This document shows positions 8,595 through 17,578 of a stretch of 64,000 nucleotides of DNA, one piece after another. Each line of letters begins with the position of its first letter. The first letter of the stretch is position 1. Where the stretch lies: positions 1,736,001 through 1,800,000 of the forward strand of contig NZ_CP021354.1 of the NCBI RefSeq assembly GCF_003130705.1. Reading direction: 5' to 3'. The stretch comes from Rhodococcus oxybenzonivorans. Lineage in GTDB: Bacteria; Actinomycetota; Actinomycetes; Mycobacteriales; Mycobacteriaceae. A program made the translations under genes and the position numbers. The notes beneath the pieces are model-generated. The model worked only from the letters and a program-made list of their open reading frames with translations. It ran no database searches and was not told the DNA's origin.

Positions 8595-9821
8595 GTGCTC
8601 AATTCCCGGGCGAAACGGCGGCTTCCGCGGCGAGTCGGCGTGCGGCTCGTGCCGCGGCCGGGAGGTCTGGTGTCCCCGGCGCCTCGTTTACTGCGCCGTC
8701 CGGTTCCGCATCGCGTTCAGATCGAGAACTTCGAACGTGCCGGTCTCCTGGAGGGGCTCTCGGGTTCGGACCGTACTGCCCGGATCGGCGTGCTCGACAC
8801 GCTGGTCGCGGAGAACGTAACCATCGACGAACTACGCGCCGCGACTCAGGGCAACCGGCTCGCTCACCTGTTGCTCGAGCATGCCTTGTCGCCGAAAGGC
8901 ACGTACAGCATCGAGGAAATCTCGCAGCTGGCCGGTCTCACCGTCGAGGATGCCCGCCGTTGGTTTCGCGCCATCGGCAGGGGAGCGTCCGAGGACGGGG
9001 CGTACTACAACGACGGTGATGTGAGCCTTGCGCGAGGATTGAAGCAGTACCGAGATCTGGGACTCGACGAAGGTGGAATGTTCGCGGCCGCACGCGTCAT
9101 GGGCCGCAATATCTGGACGTTGGCCGATGCCGCGGAGGCCCTCCTCCAGGACCGTCTCGCGGCAGCGGGTGATCACCCGGAAGTTGCCCTGCAGTATGCG
9201 GTGGAGGTGCGCCGTATCGCAGATTTCCAGGCACAGATACTCGCGCACATTCTTGCGACGAGCCTGCGTGAGCAACTGCGTTCGGACGCGGTCGGCATCG
9301 CCGGTGACTCGAACCTGCACATCCGGGGTTCTCAGCAGATCGGGGTGTGTTTCGCCGATCTCGTCGGGTTCACGCTGCTCGGCGAGCAGGGCGCGGCGGA
9401 CGATCTGAGCCGGGTCGCGGAACGGCTCGACCGCCTGGCCACTGACCTTGTGGTCTCGCCTGTGCGATTGGTGAAGACGATCGGGGACGCGGTCATGCTG
9501 GTGTCGTGGGATGCCTCCGCGCTCGCGGGCGCCGCACTCGACCTCGTCGATGCCGCCCGTCTGGAAGGGTTGCCACCACTTCGGGCCGGCATCGACTGGG
9601 GAACCGCAGTGCCGAGCGCGGGCGACTGGTTCGGCCGACCGGTCAACATGGCGTCCCGCGTGGTGGCCGTCGCACCCGCCCACGAGGTGGTGGTCACCGG
9701 TGAGTTCTACGACGAACTGGACACCGACGACTTCTGGTGCGAACCGGCCGGCAGCCACAGGCTGAAGGGCATCGATTCGCCTCGGGAACTCTTCGCGATC
9801 GGCCGACGATCCGTCGCCTGA
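8595..9821 (+). CDS. Class III adenylyl cyclase with N-terminal regulatory domain (Rv1264/Rv2212-like)
   Basis: About 408 residues. An N-terminal helical domain of roughly 240 residues is followed by a class III cyclase catalytic domain. All canonical residues are visible: metal-binding D255 (FADLVGF) and D298 (TIGDAV), adenine-selecting K294 and D344 (GDWFG), and transition-state N351 and R355 (NMASR). It is therefore predicted to make cAMP from ATP as a homodimer. The N-terminal domain resembles the autoinhibitory, pH-responsive module of mycobacterial Rv1264/Rv2212. The start is uncertain: GTG 8595 is given, with GTG 8640 also possible and conserved sequence beginning near 8715. No transmembrane segment is seen. 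Confidence 0.87.
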   Translation: MLNSRAKRRLPRRVGVRLVPRPGGLVSPAPRLLRRPVPHRVQIENFERAGLLEGLSGSDRTARIGVLDTLVAENVTIDELRAATQGNRLAHLLLEHALSPKGTYSIEEISQLAGLTVEDARRWFRAIGRGASEDGAYYNDGDVSLARGLKQYRDLGLDEGGMFAAARVMGRNIWTLADAAEALLQDRLAAAGDHPEVALQYAVEVRRIADFQAQILAHILATSLREQLRSDAVGIAGDSNLHIRGSQQIGVCFADLVGFTLLGEQGAADDLSRVAERLDRLATDLVVSPVRLVKTIGDAVMLVSWDASALAGAALDLVDAARLEGLPPLRAGIDWGTAVPSAGDWFGRPVNMASRVVAVAPAHEVVVTGEFYDELDTDDFWCEPAGSHRLKGIDSPRELFAIGRRSVA

Positions 9822-9833
9822 GTAACAGTTCTG

Positions 9834-10031
9834 CTAGAGCTTGTAGGACCCGGCGAAAATCGAGATTCCCGGCTTCCGACTCTCGACCTTGGTGTCCACG
9901 TGCAGGTCGGCGTAACCATCCTTGCCCTCGCGGAGCATGCGGGGACCGACGATTTCCTGCAGGACGTGTTCCTCCGCCGACTCGAACGACGTATCCGACG
10001 GGAGTTCGACCTCGAAGTTGTGCTGGTCCAC
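9834..10031 (-). CDS. Small acidic protein of unknown function downstream of pepN
   Basis: A 65-residue soluble protein beginning VDQHNFEVELPSD and ending FAGSYKL. I do not recognise the family. Reality is supported by AGGAAAGGG about eight bases before the GTG start, high third-position GC and its position 73 bases downstream of pepN on the same strand. There is no signal peptide or cysteine. It converges with the cyclase gene, leaving 12 bases between stops. Confidence 0.6.
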   Translation of the reverse strand: MDQHNFEVELPSDTSFESAEEHVLQEIVGPRMLREGKDGYADLHVDTKVESRKPGISIFAGSYKL

Positions 10032-10104
10032 GAGTGCCCTTTCCTGGTACTTCCGCGGGCGAATGCCGGTCGCGTCTCGATGATATGGGCTCCTCGCCCG
10101 CGCG

Positions 10105-12615
10105 TCAGGATTCGTCCGAGGGCGCGAATCGGGAGTTGAACTCCTGCGCCCGGAGATCGCGCGCGAGATGGTCGCGTTGCTCGACGATCAGTCTTCGCAG
10201 AGCGCCCGGTGCGTCGGCGTTCGCTGCGAGCCAGGCGTCGGCCGCGCCGAGGGTCTTCTCCCGGGGGAACAAGCCGGTCACCACCCGGCGTGCCATCTCG
10301 ATGCTCCGGTCCCGCCAGGTCGGACGTACTGCGGCGAAGTAGTCTGCCGCGAACGGTGCGACGAGGTCACGTCGTGCTCCCGCGAGGAATCCGCTGATGG
10401 TGGCGTCGAGGTGATCGTTCGACAGCGAGTGGTCCTGGAAAATGGACGCCCAGGCCTCCGCCTTGACGGCGACTTCCGGACGGGCCGACATCGCACGCAG
10501 GTACGCGGTGCGACCGGACCCGGTGTCGTCGCGCTGCCATTCGGCGTGCAGGTCGGTGTCATCGGCATGACCGGTGGCGGCGAGAGCGAGCCAGAACGCC
10601 CACCGCAGGTCGGGGTCGAGAGACAGTCCGGACGGCGGCGGTGCACTGCCGTCGAGAATCGATCGAATGTCCGCCGCCCGGCCTCCGTCGGTTGCCGCAA
10701 CGGCGGCGACAGCGCGCGCCCAGGTGAGCTGGGCGCCGGAATCACTGACGAACATTTCGTTCCAGGTGTGCTCGAGCCATCGGCTGCGGGCGTCCGCTCG
10801 GGCGGATTCGGGTAGGTAGTGCTCGATCGCGAAGGGCGCATTCGACAGCACCGAGGTCAGGAGAGCCGGGTTGGATTCCGTAGGGGAGAACCGCTGCGCC
10901 ATGGCAAGATAGCGGGCTGCCTCCAGTTCGCTGTCCCGCGTCGCATTCCAGAGGGACGACCAGATCAGCCCGCGTGCCAACGGGTCGCGAACCCGGTCGA
11001 GGGAGTTCTCCACCGTGGTCAGCGAGCGAGTGTCGAGGCGCACCTTCGCATACGTCAGATCGGCGTCGTTCGGTAGCACCAGCGGGGCATCTGAGAGGTC
11101 GACGGGAGTCCGCGAGGTGGTGATGTCGATTTCGGTTCGCTCGGTGCACACCAGGTCGCCGGCTTCATCGAAGTCGTACATGCCGATCGCCAGCCGGTGC
11201 GGTCGGGGATCGGTCTGCGAAAGAGTCGCGCCGCCCCCGTCGTTGCGCTCCAGGGCCAGAGTCGATACTCCGCTGGTCTGCAGCCAGGCGTCCGCCCAGC
11301 TGGTCAGGTCGCGACCGGATGTGCCGGACAGCTCGGTCAGCAGATCGGCCAAGGTGGTGTTTCCGAAGGCATGGGCGCGGAAGTAGCGGCGAGCGCCCTC
11401 GAAGAAGGCGTCCCGACCCACGTAGGACGCGAGCTGCTTCAGCACACTGGCGCCCTTGGCGTAGGTGATGCCGTCGAAATTGAGCTTCGCGGCTTCGAGG
11501 TCGACGATGTCGGCCACGATGGGATGGGTCGTCGGGAGCTGGTCCTGGAGATAAGCCCAGGCCTTGCGCCGGTTGGCGAACGCCACCCACGCCTGTGTCC
11601 ACCGCGTCGCCTCGGCACTGGCGAGCGACCCCATGTAGTCGGCAAACGACTCCTTGAGCCACAAATCGTCCCACCACACCATGGTGACCAGGTCACCGAA
11701 CCACATGTGCGCCATCTCGTGGAGGATCGTGTTGGCCCGGCCCTCGTACTGGGCATCGGTCGCCGACCCACGGAACACGTACGCCTCGGTGAAGGTGACG
11801 CAGCCCGGATTCTCCATGGCCCCGAGGTTGTACTCGGGCACGAAGACCTGGTCGTACTTACCCCACGGATACGGGTAGTCGAAGGCGTCGGCGAAGAAGT
11901 CCAAGCCCTGCTGAGTGATGTCGAAAATGGTGTCGGCGTCCAGATATCGTGCCAGCGATGCCCGGCACAGGACGCTCAGCGGCACTGTGAGGTTTCCTCT
12001 CTGCCAAGAGAATTCGACCCTGTGGTACGGACCGGCCACGACCGCGGTGATGTAGGTGGACAGGGGCAAGGTAGCTGCGAAGGTGACGATCTGGCCGTCG
12101 CTGACGGTGTCGCGACGGTCGACGTGCTGGTTGGAGATCACCTCCCAGCCGCGTGGCGCGGTGACGACGAAGGTGAACGGAGCCTTGAGATCGGGTTGTT
12201 CGAAGCACGGGAAAACCCGGCGGGCGTCGGCCGGCTCGTACTGGGTGTACAGGTACGTCTGTCCGTCGGACGGGTCGACGAACCGGTGCAGACCCTCCCC
12301 GCTGCGCGAGTAGTCGCCCTGTGCGACCACGGTCACGACAGTGGATTCCCGTAGTCCGGTCAATGCGATACGTGCACCGTCGTACTGCACATCCACCGCG
12401 GTTCCGTCGACGGTCACCGACTCCACCCCGGCACCGATGAAGTCGAGCCAGGTGTCGGGGGAGCGTGAGGAGAATTCCACCGTGGTGGTGGTGCTGAAGG
12501 TGTCCCTGCCGGGGTCGACGGCACCGAGGAGGTCGAGCTCCACTCGGTACCGGAGCACCTCGATCGACCGGCTGCGTTCGGCTGTTTCGGCGCGGGACAG
12601 GTTCGCGGTACTCAC
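10105..12615 (-). CDS. pepN: Aminopeptidase N (M1 family zinc metallopeptidase)
   Basis: A cytosolic zinc aminopeptidase of 836 residues, the normal length for actinobacterial PepN. GAMEN (265-269) binds the substrate N-terminus. HEMAH (299-303) with E322 in KESFADY completes the HExxH-x18-E zinc site. The C-terminal 400 residues form the helical M1 domain. GTG 12615 is chosen because the alignable sequence (STANLSRAETAERS) starts there and longer starts run into the divergent TetR promoter. It removes N-terminal residues from peptides in protein turnover. A small unknown gene follows, probably co-transcribed. Confidence 0.93.
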   Translation of the reverse strand: MSTANLSRAETAERSRSIEVLRYRVELDLLGAVDPGRDTFSTTTTVEFSSRSPDTWLDFIGAGVESVTVDGTAVDVQYDGARIALTGLRESTVVTVVAQGDYSRSGEGLHRFVDPSDGQTYLYTQYEPADARRVFPCFEQPDLKAPFTFVVTAPRGWEVISNQHVDRRDTVSDGQIVTFAATLPLSTYITAVVAGPYHRVEFSWQRGNLTVPLSVLCRASLARYLDADTIFDITQQGLDFFADAFDYPYPWGKYDQVFVPEYNLGAMENPGCVTFTEAYVFRGSATDAQYEGRANTILHEMAHMWFGDLVTMVWWDDLWLKESFADYMGSLASAEATRWTQAWVAFANRRKAWAYLQDQLPTTHPIVADIVDLEAAKLNFDGITYAKGASVLKQLASYVGRDAFFEGARRYFRAHAFGNTTLADLLTELSGTSGRDLTSWADAWLQTSGVSTLALERNDGGGATLSQTDPRPHRLAIGMYDFDEAGDLVCTERTEIDITTSRTPVDLSDAPLVLPNDADLTYAKVRLDTRSLTTVENSLDRVRDPLARGLIWSSLWNATRDSELEAARYLAMAQRFSPTESNPALLTSVLSNAPFAIEHYLPESARADARSRWLEHTWNEMFVSDSGAQLTWARAVAAVAATDGGRAADIRSILDGSAPPPSGLSLDPDLRWAFWLALAATGHADDTDLHAEWQRDDTGSGRTAYLRAMSARPEVAVKAEAWASIFQDHSLSNDHLDATISGFLAGARRDLVAPFAADYFAAVRPTWRDRSIEMARRVVTGLFPREKTLGAADAWLAANADAPGALRRLIVEQRDHLARDLRAQEFNSRFAPSDES

Positions 12616-12690
12616 GGCGTCGATACTGCCAGGCGGAGAAGGCTCGCGGAGAGACGGTGCGACGGCCGGCGACCACATGAGGGCGGTACC

Positions 12691-12696
12691 CGATAA
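12691..12696 (+). promoter_or_regulatory. Candidate -10 box for a leaderless TetR gene
   Basis: GATAAT lies seven bases before ATG 12704, the spacing expected for a leaderless actinobacterial transcript. No clear -35 hexamer is visible. It also falls in the divergent region upstream of pepN. Confidence 0.4.
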
Positions 12697-12703
12697 TGGC
12701 CCC

Positions 12704-13255
12704 ATGCGGTCGCGGAGAAAGATCCTGGATGCCACGCTCGAGTTGATCAGAAGTGACGGCTTCGACGGGGTCACCATCGCGGCGGTGGCTCAGGCCGCGG
12801 GCGTCACGCGGCAAACCGTGTACTCCATCTTCGGGTCACGCGAGGAACTGGTGTCGCAGGCGATCGCCGGTCTTGCGGTGGAGGTGGTGGGCGGCATCCG
12901 TTCCCGCTTGGACGCCACCGGCACGCCCTTCGAGCTCGTCGTCGAGCTCGTCGTCGCCAGTCGGGCTGCGGTGCACGCGGACCCGGTCCTCGCGGCACTG
13001 CTCCAGGCCGAGCAGGGAAACCCTCTTTTCGACGCGGAAATGATGCGTCGCGCCAAACCCGTTGCACGCGAGTTGCTCTCACCTCTCGTTGATCGCTACC
13101 CCGACACGCAGACGCACCTGGACGACATCGTCGAAATCCTGGTCCGCTTGGGGCTCTCGGTCATCATGTTCGACGACGAAGCCGTTCACGCCGACGACGA
13201 CCTGCGAAGGTTTCTCACCCGCTGGCTACTGCCGGCGATGCCCTTCGGTTCGTGA
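12704..13255 (+). CDS. TetR-family transcriptional regulator
   Basis: A 183-residue regulator with HTH VTIAAVAQAAGVTRQTVYSI (23-42) and a C-terminal helical domain. ATG 12704 is favoured because a GATAAT -10 box precedes it by seven bases and the TetR domain begins at once (MRSRRKILDATLEL). ATG 12677 is an in-frame alternative. It diverges from pepN and lies 216 bases upstream of a decayed oxidase gene that it may once have controlled. The ligand is unknown. Confidence 0.86.
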   Translation: MRSRRKILDATLELIRSDGFDGVTIAAVAQAAGVTRQTVYSIFGSREELVSQAIAGLAVEVVGGIRSRLDATGTPFELVVELVVASRAAVHADPVLAALLQAEQGNPLFDAEMMRRAKPVARELLSPLVDRYPDTQTHLDDIVEILVRLGLSVIMFDDEAVHADDDLRRFLTRWLLPAMPFGS

Positions 13256-13307
13256 CGACCCGGCGCGGTGTGCGCCCCAGGTTCCGCCTCTCGAACAAAC
13301 GAGTTTC

Positions 13308-13337
13308 TTGACACATCTTCGATCGAGTGTCTAGTTT
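13308..13337 (+). promoter_or_regulatory. Candidate promoter with flanking inverted repeat, upstream of the oxidase pseudogene
   Basis: TTGACA (13308-13313) is followed after 18 bases by TAGTTT (13332-13337). The arms GACAC (13310-13314) and GTGTC (13327-13331) form an inverted repeat across the spacer, a plausible regulator site. The promoter looks better preserved than the gene it serves, whose GTG lies about 130 bases downstream. Confidence 0.4.
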
Positions 13338-13471
13338 GACCTCGCCTGAGGGATTGCATCGGGCGCTCTGCCCGCAAATGCGTCCGGTTGGCCGGCTCAC
13401 GCGTGATGTGACCACGTCGACCTGTCTTGTCATCTCGCCGAGTACGCCTCCACCGAGAGCTGGGGAAAGCT

Positions 13472-14034
13472 GTGTCTGCACTTAATCGCCGGTCCTTTCT
13501 GACGGGCGCGGCCGCCGCGGGAATTGCGTTGGCGAGCCCGTGCGTTGCCCAGGCCGGCGTCAGTCGGGAGGACCGTGGTGCGCGAACCTCGGTCACCCGC
13601 GAAGATCACCGGGTAATCGTCGTCGGATCCGGATTCGGGGGTGGTGTCGCAGCTCTTCGGCGCGCCGGTGTTGGAGCCGTACACAGGTCTCCTCGAGACG
13701 GTGCTCGGTGAGAACATGACCGCACTGTGCGCTGCGGGAGTCGGCGGCGGGTCCTTGGTATATCAAGGGATGACCCTGCAGCCGGCCGAGGCCGTCGTCA
13801 ACTCTCATTTTCCGGAGGCGGTTCCCCTCCACCTGGCATCCGCTGGGCGGTGCCTGCATGGGCACGGTGTGCGTCCTCGAAGGCCGCGTGCACGGCCAGC
13901 GCGGGCTGTACGTGCTCGACGGTGCCCTGATGCCCGGCAACACCGCCGCGTGCAACCCGTCGATGACGATCGCCGCTGTGGCCGAGCGCGCATTGGACCG
14001 CATCGTCGCTGCCGACGTCGGGACCCTGATATGA
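13472..14034 (+). pseudogene. Decayed GMC/cholesterol-oxidase-type gene with two internal deletions
   Basis: Three pieces of one cholesterol-oxidase-like flavoenzyme lie in three reading frames. Piece 1 starts at GTG 13472 with a Tat signal (NRRSFLTGAAAAGIAL) and runs into the FAD-binding VIVVGSGFGGGVAAL. Piece 2, one frame over from about 13646, reads PVLEPYTGLLETVLGENM then VGGGSLVYQGMTLQ. Piece 3, from 13822, reads STWHPLGGACMGTV and ends with a normal C-terminus (MPGNTAACNPSMTIAAVAER) at TGA 14034. About 560 bases remain of an expected 1.6-1.8 kb, and both joins shift frame. The intact enzyme would be exported and oxidise 3-beta-hydroxysterols. This copy cannot make it. An assembly error is less likely but possible. 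Confidence 0.8.
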
Positions 14035-14052
14035 ACTAGACGCGGAAAGGAA

Positions 14053-14904
14053 CTACCTGTTGCTCAGTACCGACCCGATGCCGGCGGCGACGACGAGCGC
14101 GATCGCGGCCAGCGTCTGCAGTCCCAGTACCTGCCCGAGGACGAGAACCCCGGCGAGCGTGGCAGCCGCCGGCTCGAGCGCGATGAGGATGGCGAACACC
14201 TTCTTACTCATCACCTGTAGCGCCCGCAGTTCGAGAGTGTACGGAATGACCGAAGACAGCAGAGCCACCGCGGCGCCCACCGCCAGAGTGCGGGGATCGA
14301 ACAGTGCTGTCCCGCCTGAGATCACGCCGAGAGGCAGCGTGAGCACCGCGGCGACGATGCTGGCACCGGCCAGGCCGTCAGCGCTCGGAACCGTCGCCGC
14401 CAAGTGTGAACCGGCGATGATGTAGCCCGCCCACGCCGCGCCCGCAGTGAGGGCGAATGCGACACCGACGGCGTCCAGCGCCTCGGTGCCCGTGTCCCGC
14501 AATCCGAGGATCAACACTCCCGCGAGAGCCGCCAGCACCCACACGCCGTCGCGGAGTTGTCGCGACAAGACGGCGGCCAGGGTGAGCGGCCCCAGGAACT
14601 CGATGGTGACGGTGGTGCCCAACGGTAGCCGCGCCAGCGCCTCGTAGAAGGCCGAATTCATTACTGCGAGGGCAAGTCCCAGGGCGACGATGCCCTCTCG
14701 TTGCGGTCGCGTCCACCGATGCCATCGTGGACGGACCAGAATGCCGAGGATGAGTGCGGCGACGGTGAGCCGCAGTGCCACGGCGCCCGACGCGCCGACC
14801 GTGTCGAACAAGGTGCTCCCGAAGGCGGCGCCGAACTGGACGGACAACACCGATCCGAGGACCGACAGGACAGGGACGAGCCGGCTGGGGGACGTTCCGG
14901 TCAC
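14053..14904 (-). CDS. EamA/DMT-family transporter (RhtA-like)
   Basis: The 283-residue membrane protein has ten predicted hydrophobic segments in two EamA repeats. The first half includes GASGAVALRLTVAALIL and the second SSVIPYTLELRALQVMSKKV followed by LEPAAATLAGVLVLGQ, the RhtA/EamA signature of amino-acid and metabolite exporters. It probably exports threonine/homoserine-like or other small metabolites. It converges with the pseudogene on the plus strand. The enoyl-CoA hydratase upstream is on the same strand but 61 bases away. The substrate is inferred from family only. Confidence 0.87.
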   Translation of the reverse strand: MTGTSPSRLVPVLSVLGSVLSVQFGAAFGSTLFDTVGASGAVALRLTVAALILGILVRPRWHRWTRPQREGIVALGLALAVMNSAFYEALARLPLGTTVTIEFLGPLTLAAVLSRQLRDGVWVLAALAGVLILGLRDTGTEALDAVGVAFALTAGAAWAGYIIAGSHLAATVPSADGLAGASIVAAVLTLPLGVISGGTALFDPRTLAVGAAVALLSSVIPYTLELRALQVMSKKVFAILIALEPAAATLAGVLVLGQVLGLQTLAAIALVVAAGIGSVLSNR

Positions 14905-14965
14905 GGGCGCTGTGTTTCCGCCGCAGCGGTGCGGTGAACCTGTCTTACGGCCGGGCGGAACCGAT

Positions 14966-15766
14966 TCACTGCCCCGTGAAGTTCGGTGTCCGGCGATCGA
15001 GCATCGCCCCGACGGCTTCGTGGTGGTCGGCGGTGTGGTGTGCGAGCGCTTGCATCGCCGCCGAGAGTTCGAGCAGGCTTTCGAGGCTGTGTTGGCGTCC
15101 CTCGCGAAGCAGCTTCTTGGTCATTCGAAGCACCTGGGGTGGGTTGACCGCTACCCGGTCGGCCAGCGTCCGCGCCGCCGGCAGCAACTGGTCGGGCTCG
15201 GTCACCTGGGAAACGAGTCCCCACTCGAGGGCTTTGGCGGCGTCGATCGCGTCACCGGTGAACGCCATTTCGCTGGCGCGCGCCATGCCGATGGCCTGCG
15301 GAAGAAACCAGGCGCCCCCGTCGCCGGGAACGAGGCCGACCTTGACGAAACTCTCCGCGAAGACGGCGGCGGTGGAGGCGATCCGCATGTCACACATCAA
15401 CGAGAGGTCGCAGCCCGCGCCGATTGCCGGCCCGTTGACGGCGGCGATGGTCGGTACCTCGCAGTGGTACAGGGCGAGTGGGATCCGCTGGATGCCGTGT
15501 CGGTAGCCCTGCCGGATTTCGGCGGGGGAGCCGCCGAACATTCCTTCGCGGTTCTGCATGTGCTTGACGTTGCCGCCGGAAGAGAACGCCGAACCGGAAC
15601 CGGTGATGATGGCGGCGCGCACGCTGGGGTCACCGTTGACCTCGGCCACCGCGTTCTCGAGTGCCTCGATCACGTCGGGCTCGGAGATCGGGTTGCGGGC
15701 CTCGGGACGATTGAGCGTCCACGTGATGATGTCGCCATCGCGGGTGGTGAGCACAGCGTCGGTCAT
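14966..15766 (-). CDS. Enoyl-CoA hydratase/isomerase (crotonase family)
   Basis: A 266-residue crotonase-fold protein. SSGGNVKHMQ forms the first oxyanion-hole region, and PAIGAGCDLSLMCDMRIAS carries the second (GAGCDL). ATG 15766 has GGGAG nine bases upstream; longer frames read into the intergenic region. It should act on an enoyl-CoA in beta-oxidation. The position after GAGCD where many hydratases have a catalytic Glu is not clear here, so isomerase or other crotonase chemistry cannot be excluded. It probably shares a transcript with the upstream short-chain dehydrogenase (58 bases apart). Confidence 0.86.
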   Translation of the reverse strand: MTDAVLTTRDGDIITWTLNRPEARNPISEPDVIEALENAVAEVNGDPSVRAAIITGSGSAFSSGGNVKHMQNREGMFGGSPAEIRQGYRHGIQRIPLALYHCEVPTIAAVNGPAIGAGCDLSLMCDMRIASTAAVFAESFVKVGLVPGDGGAWFLPQAIGMARASEMAFTGDAIDAAKALEWGLVSQVTEPDQLLPAARTLADRVAVNPPQVLRMTKKLLREGRQHSLESLLELSAAMQALAHHTADHHEAVGAMLDRRTPNFTGQ

Positions 15767-15824
15767 GAACGGCTCCCTCTGGGTGTGTGCGGCTTTCGGA
15801 ACAGAGCCAAGTCTTGCATTCCGG

Positions 15825-16679
15825 CTAGATGCCGGCCCTCCGCACCAACGCGTCGGTGAGGGTCGGCGCGAAGAACCCCAGAACCCGGAACAGCTCCCCA
15901 TATCCCGGAAGCAACTCCACGGGCCGCGTCCGGACGGCGGTGACGAACCATTCGGCCGCCTGCTCAGGGGACAACGCCGCCATCGAGTCGTAGTCCGTGG
16001 TCGGGGCGATCATGGGCGTCCTCACCAGAGGCAGGTCGAGGGTGGTGACAGCGATGCCGCGATCGCGAAGTTCGGCACCGAGACTGCGACCGAACGCGCC
16101 GACCGCCGCCTTCGACGCGTGGTAGGCGGAGAACTTGGGCATCACACCTGCGGGCACACCCCATGTGGCCACGTTGATGATGTGGCCGTCGCGACGCTCG
16201 AGCATCGACGGAAGTAACGCGAGCGTGAGCCGGGTCGAACCGAAGTAGTTGATCGCCATGGTGCGCTCGTAGTCGTGGAAGCGGTCGAGCGAATCTTCGA
16301 CCGTCCGCCGGATCGAGCGTCCGGCGTTGTTGACGAGGACGTCGACAGGGCCGATATCGCCGAGCACCCGGGATACCATGGCGTCGATCGAGTCGGGGTC
16401 GGTCAGGTCGCAGGGGACGGCGTGGGCGTCGCACCCTGCACGCAGGATGTCGTCGCGGACGGCTTCGAGGGCTTCGGCGCCTCGGGCGACGAGCACGACC
16501 TCCGCCCCGAGATGTGCGAGTCGGCGTGCCGCAGCCTCGCCGACACCCGACGAACCCCCGGTGACCAGGATGCGCTTCCCGGCTACCCGATGTCCCGACT
16601 TCGGTACGAGGCGCGTCGCGAGTGTCCGCGGCGAGGGGAGAGGATTCAGTGCCGCCTGGGTGAGCAACTGTCGGATCAC
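15825..16679 (-). CDS. Short-chain dehydrogenase/reductase
   Basis: A 284-residue classical SDR. The cofactor motif TGGSSGVG is at about residues 40-47, NNAG stabilises the central sheet, and YHASK is the catalytic Tyr/Lys pair. A 34-residue N-terminal extension starting [15 protein letters not shown] is typical of a mycolata SDR subgroup. GTG 16679 is chosen because GGGGA precedes it and longer frames would extend into the divergent promoter. Substrate unknown, probably a hydroxyacyl or lipid-derived compound. It diverges from the AtuA-type operon. Confidence 0.86.
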   Translation of the reverse strand: MIRQLLTQAALNPLPSPRTLATRLVPKSGHRVAGKRILVTGGSSGVGEAAARRLAHLGAEVVLVARGAEALEAVRDDILRAGCDAHAVPCDLTDPDSIDAMVSRVLGDIGPVDVLVNNAGRSIRRTVEDSLDRFHDYERTMAINYFGSTRLTLALLPSMLERRDGHIINVATWGVPAGVMPKFSAYHASKAAVGAFGRSLGAELRDRGIAVTTLDLPLVRTPMIAPTTDYDSMAALSPEQAAEWFVTAVRTRPVELLPGYGELFRVLGFFAPTLTDALVRRAGI

Positions 16680-16786
16680 GTCCCCAGCGTGGCAGCAGAC
16701 CGCCCGCAATGCACCCGGCGACACGGCAAGGACAAAAACAATCAATCGTGCTTGCTTTTTTACGGGGTTGGTGTGATGCTGGTCGC

Positions 16787-17578
16787 ATGGCCGAACTGCA
16801 GAGGTTCATCGATGACGTATGTGCCGAGAGTGAAGCGCTGGATGCGCTGGTCGCAGACCTCCCGGACCCCCGATGGGGAGACCCCACACCTGCGGAGGGA
16901 TGGACGATCGCCCACCAGATCGGGCATCTGCTCTGGACCGATCGAGCCGCCCTGCTGGCGATCACCGACCCCGACGCGTTCACCACGCAGCTGGCGGTCG
17001 CCGCGGCAGACCCGGCAGGTTTCGTCGACGCCGGTGCCCGCGAGTTCGCGAGCCTCCCGCCGGCGCAGCTCCTCGAGGACTGGCGGACGACCCGTGCACA
17101 GCTCGCCGATGCTCTGGCCGCGGTGCCGCCCGACCAGAAAATCCTGTGGTACGGACCGCCGATGAAGGCGGCGTCCATGGCGACGGCCCGCTTGATGGAA
17201 ACGTGGGCGCACGGCCAGGACGTGGCCGACGCTCTGGGAGTGACACGGACACCTACTGCGAGGCTGAGAAGCATCGCCCACCTCGGTGTCCGCACCCGCG
17301 ACTTCGCCTACGCCGTCAACGAGCTTCCTGCGCCGTCCGAGGAATTCCGCGTCGAACTGACCGCGCCCGGTGGTTCGTCCTCGTGGACATGGGGACCCGA
17401 GGACGCCGCCCAGAGGGTGACCGGACCGGCAGAAGACTTCTGCCTGCTCGTCACCCAGCGTGCGAATCGGGCAGACCTTACTCTCGTCGCGACCGGGCCG
17501 GACGCCGACCAATGGCTGGACATCGCACAGGCTTTCGCGGGTCCCGCCGGCGGGGGACGGGAGGCGGGGTCGCGATGA
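16787..17578 (+). CDS. TIGR03084-like DinB/MDMPI-fold metal-binding protein
   Basis: A 263-residue protein whose N-terminal half is a DinB/mycothiol-dependent maleylpyruvate isomerase-type helical bundle. [19 protein letters not shown] supplies the first metal-ligand helix and [13 protein letters not shown] the second, giving a likely three-His metal site. The C-terminal half is a smaller alpha/beta domain. Such proteins often use or resemble mycothiol-dependent enzymes and recur beside acyl-CoA degradation genes in actinobacteria; the reaction is unknown. It is the first gene of the AtuA-type operon and overlaps the next gene by four bases (ATGA). Confidence 0.8.
   Translation: MAELQRFIDDVCAESEALDALVADLPDPRWGDPTPAEGWTIAHQIGHLLWTDRAALLAITDPDAFTTQLAVAAADPAGFVDAGAREFASLPPAQLLEDWRTTRAQLADALAAVPPDQKILWYGPPMKAASMATARLMETWAHGQDVADALGVTRTPTARLRSIAHLGVRTRDFAYAVNELPAPSEEFRVELTAPGGSSSWTWGPEDAAQRVTGPAEDFCLLVTQRANRADLTLVATGPDADQWLDIAQAFAGPAGGGREAGSR

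Noticed and set aside
14966..16679. Hydratase and short-chain dehydrogenase as part of the AtuA operon
   Set aside because: They are on the opposite strand with their own promoter region; shared regulation is possible but not visible.
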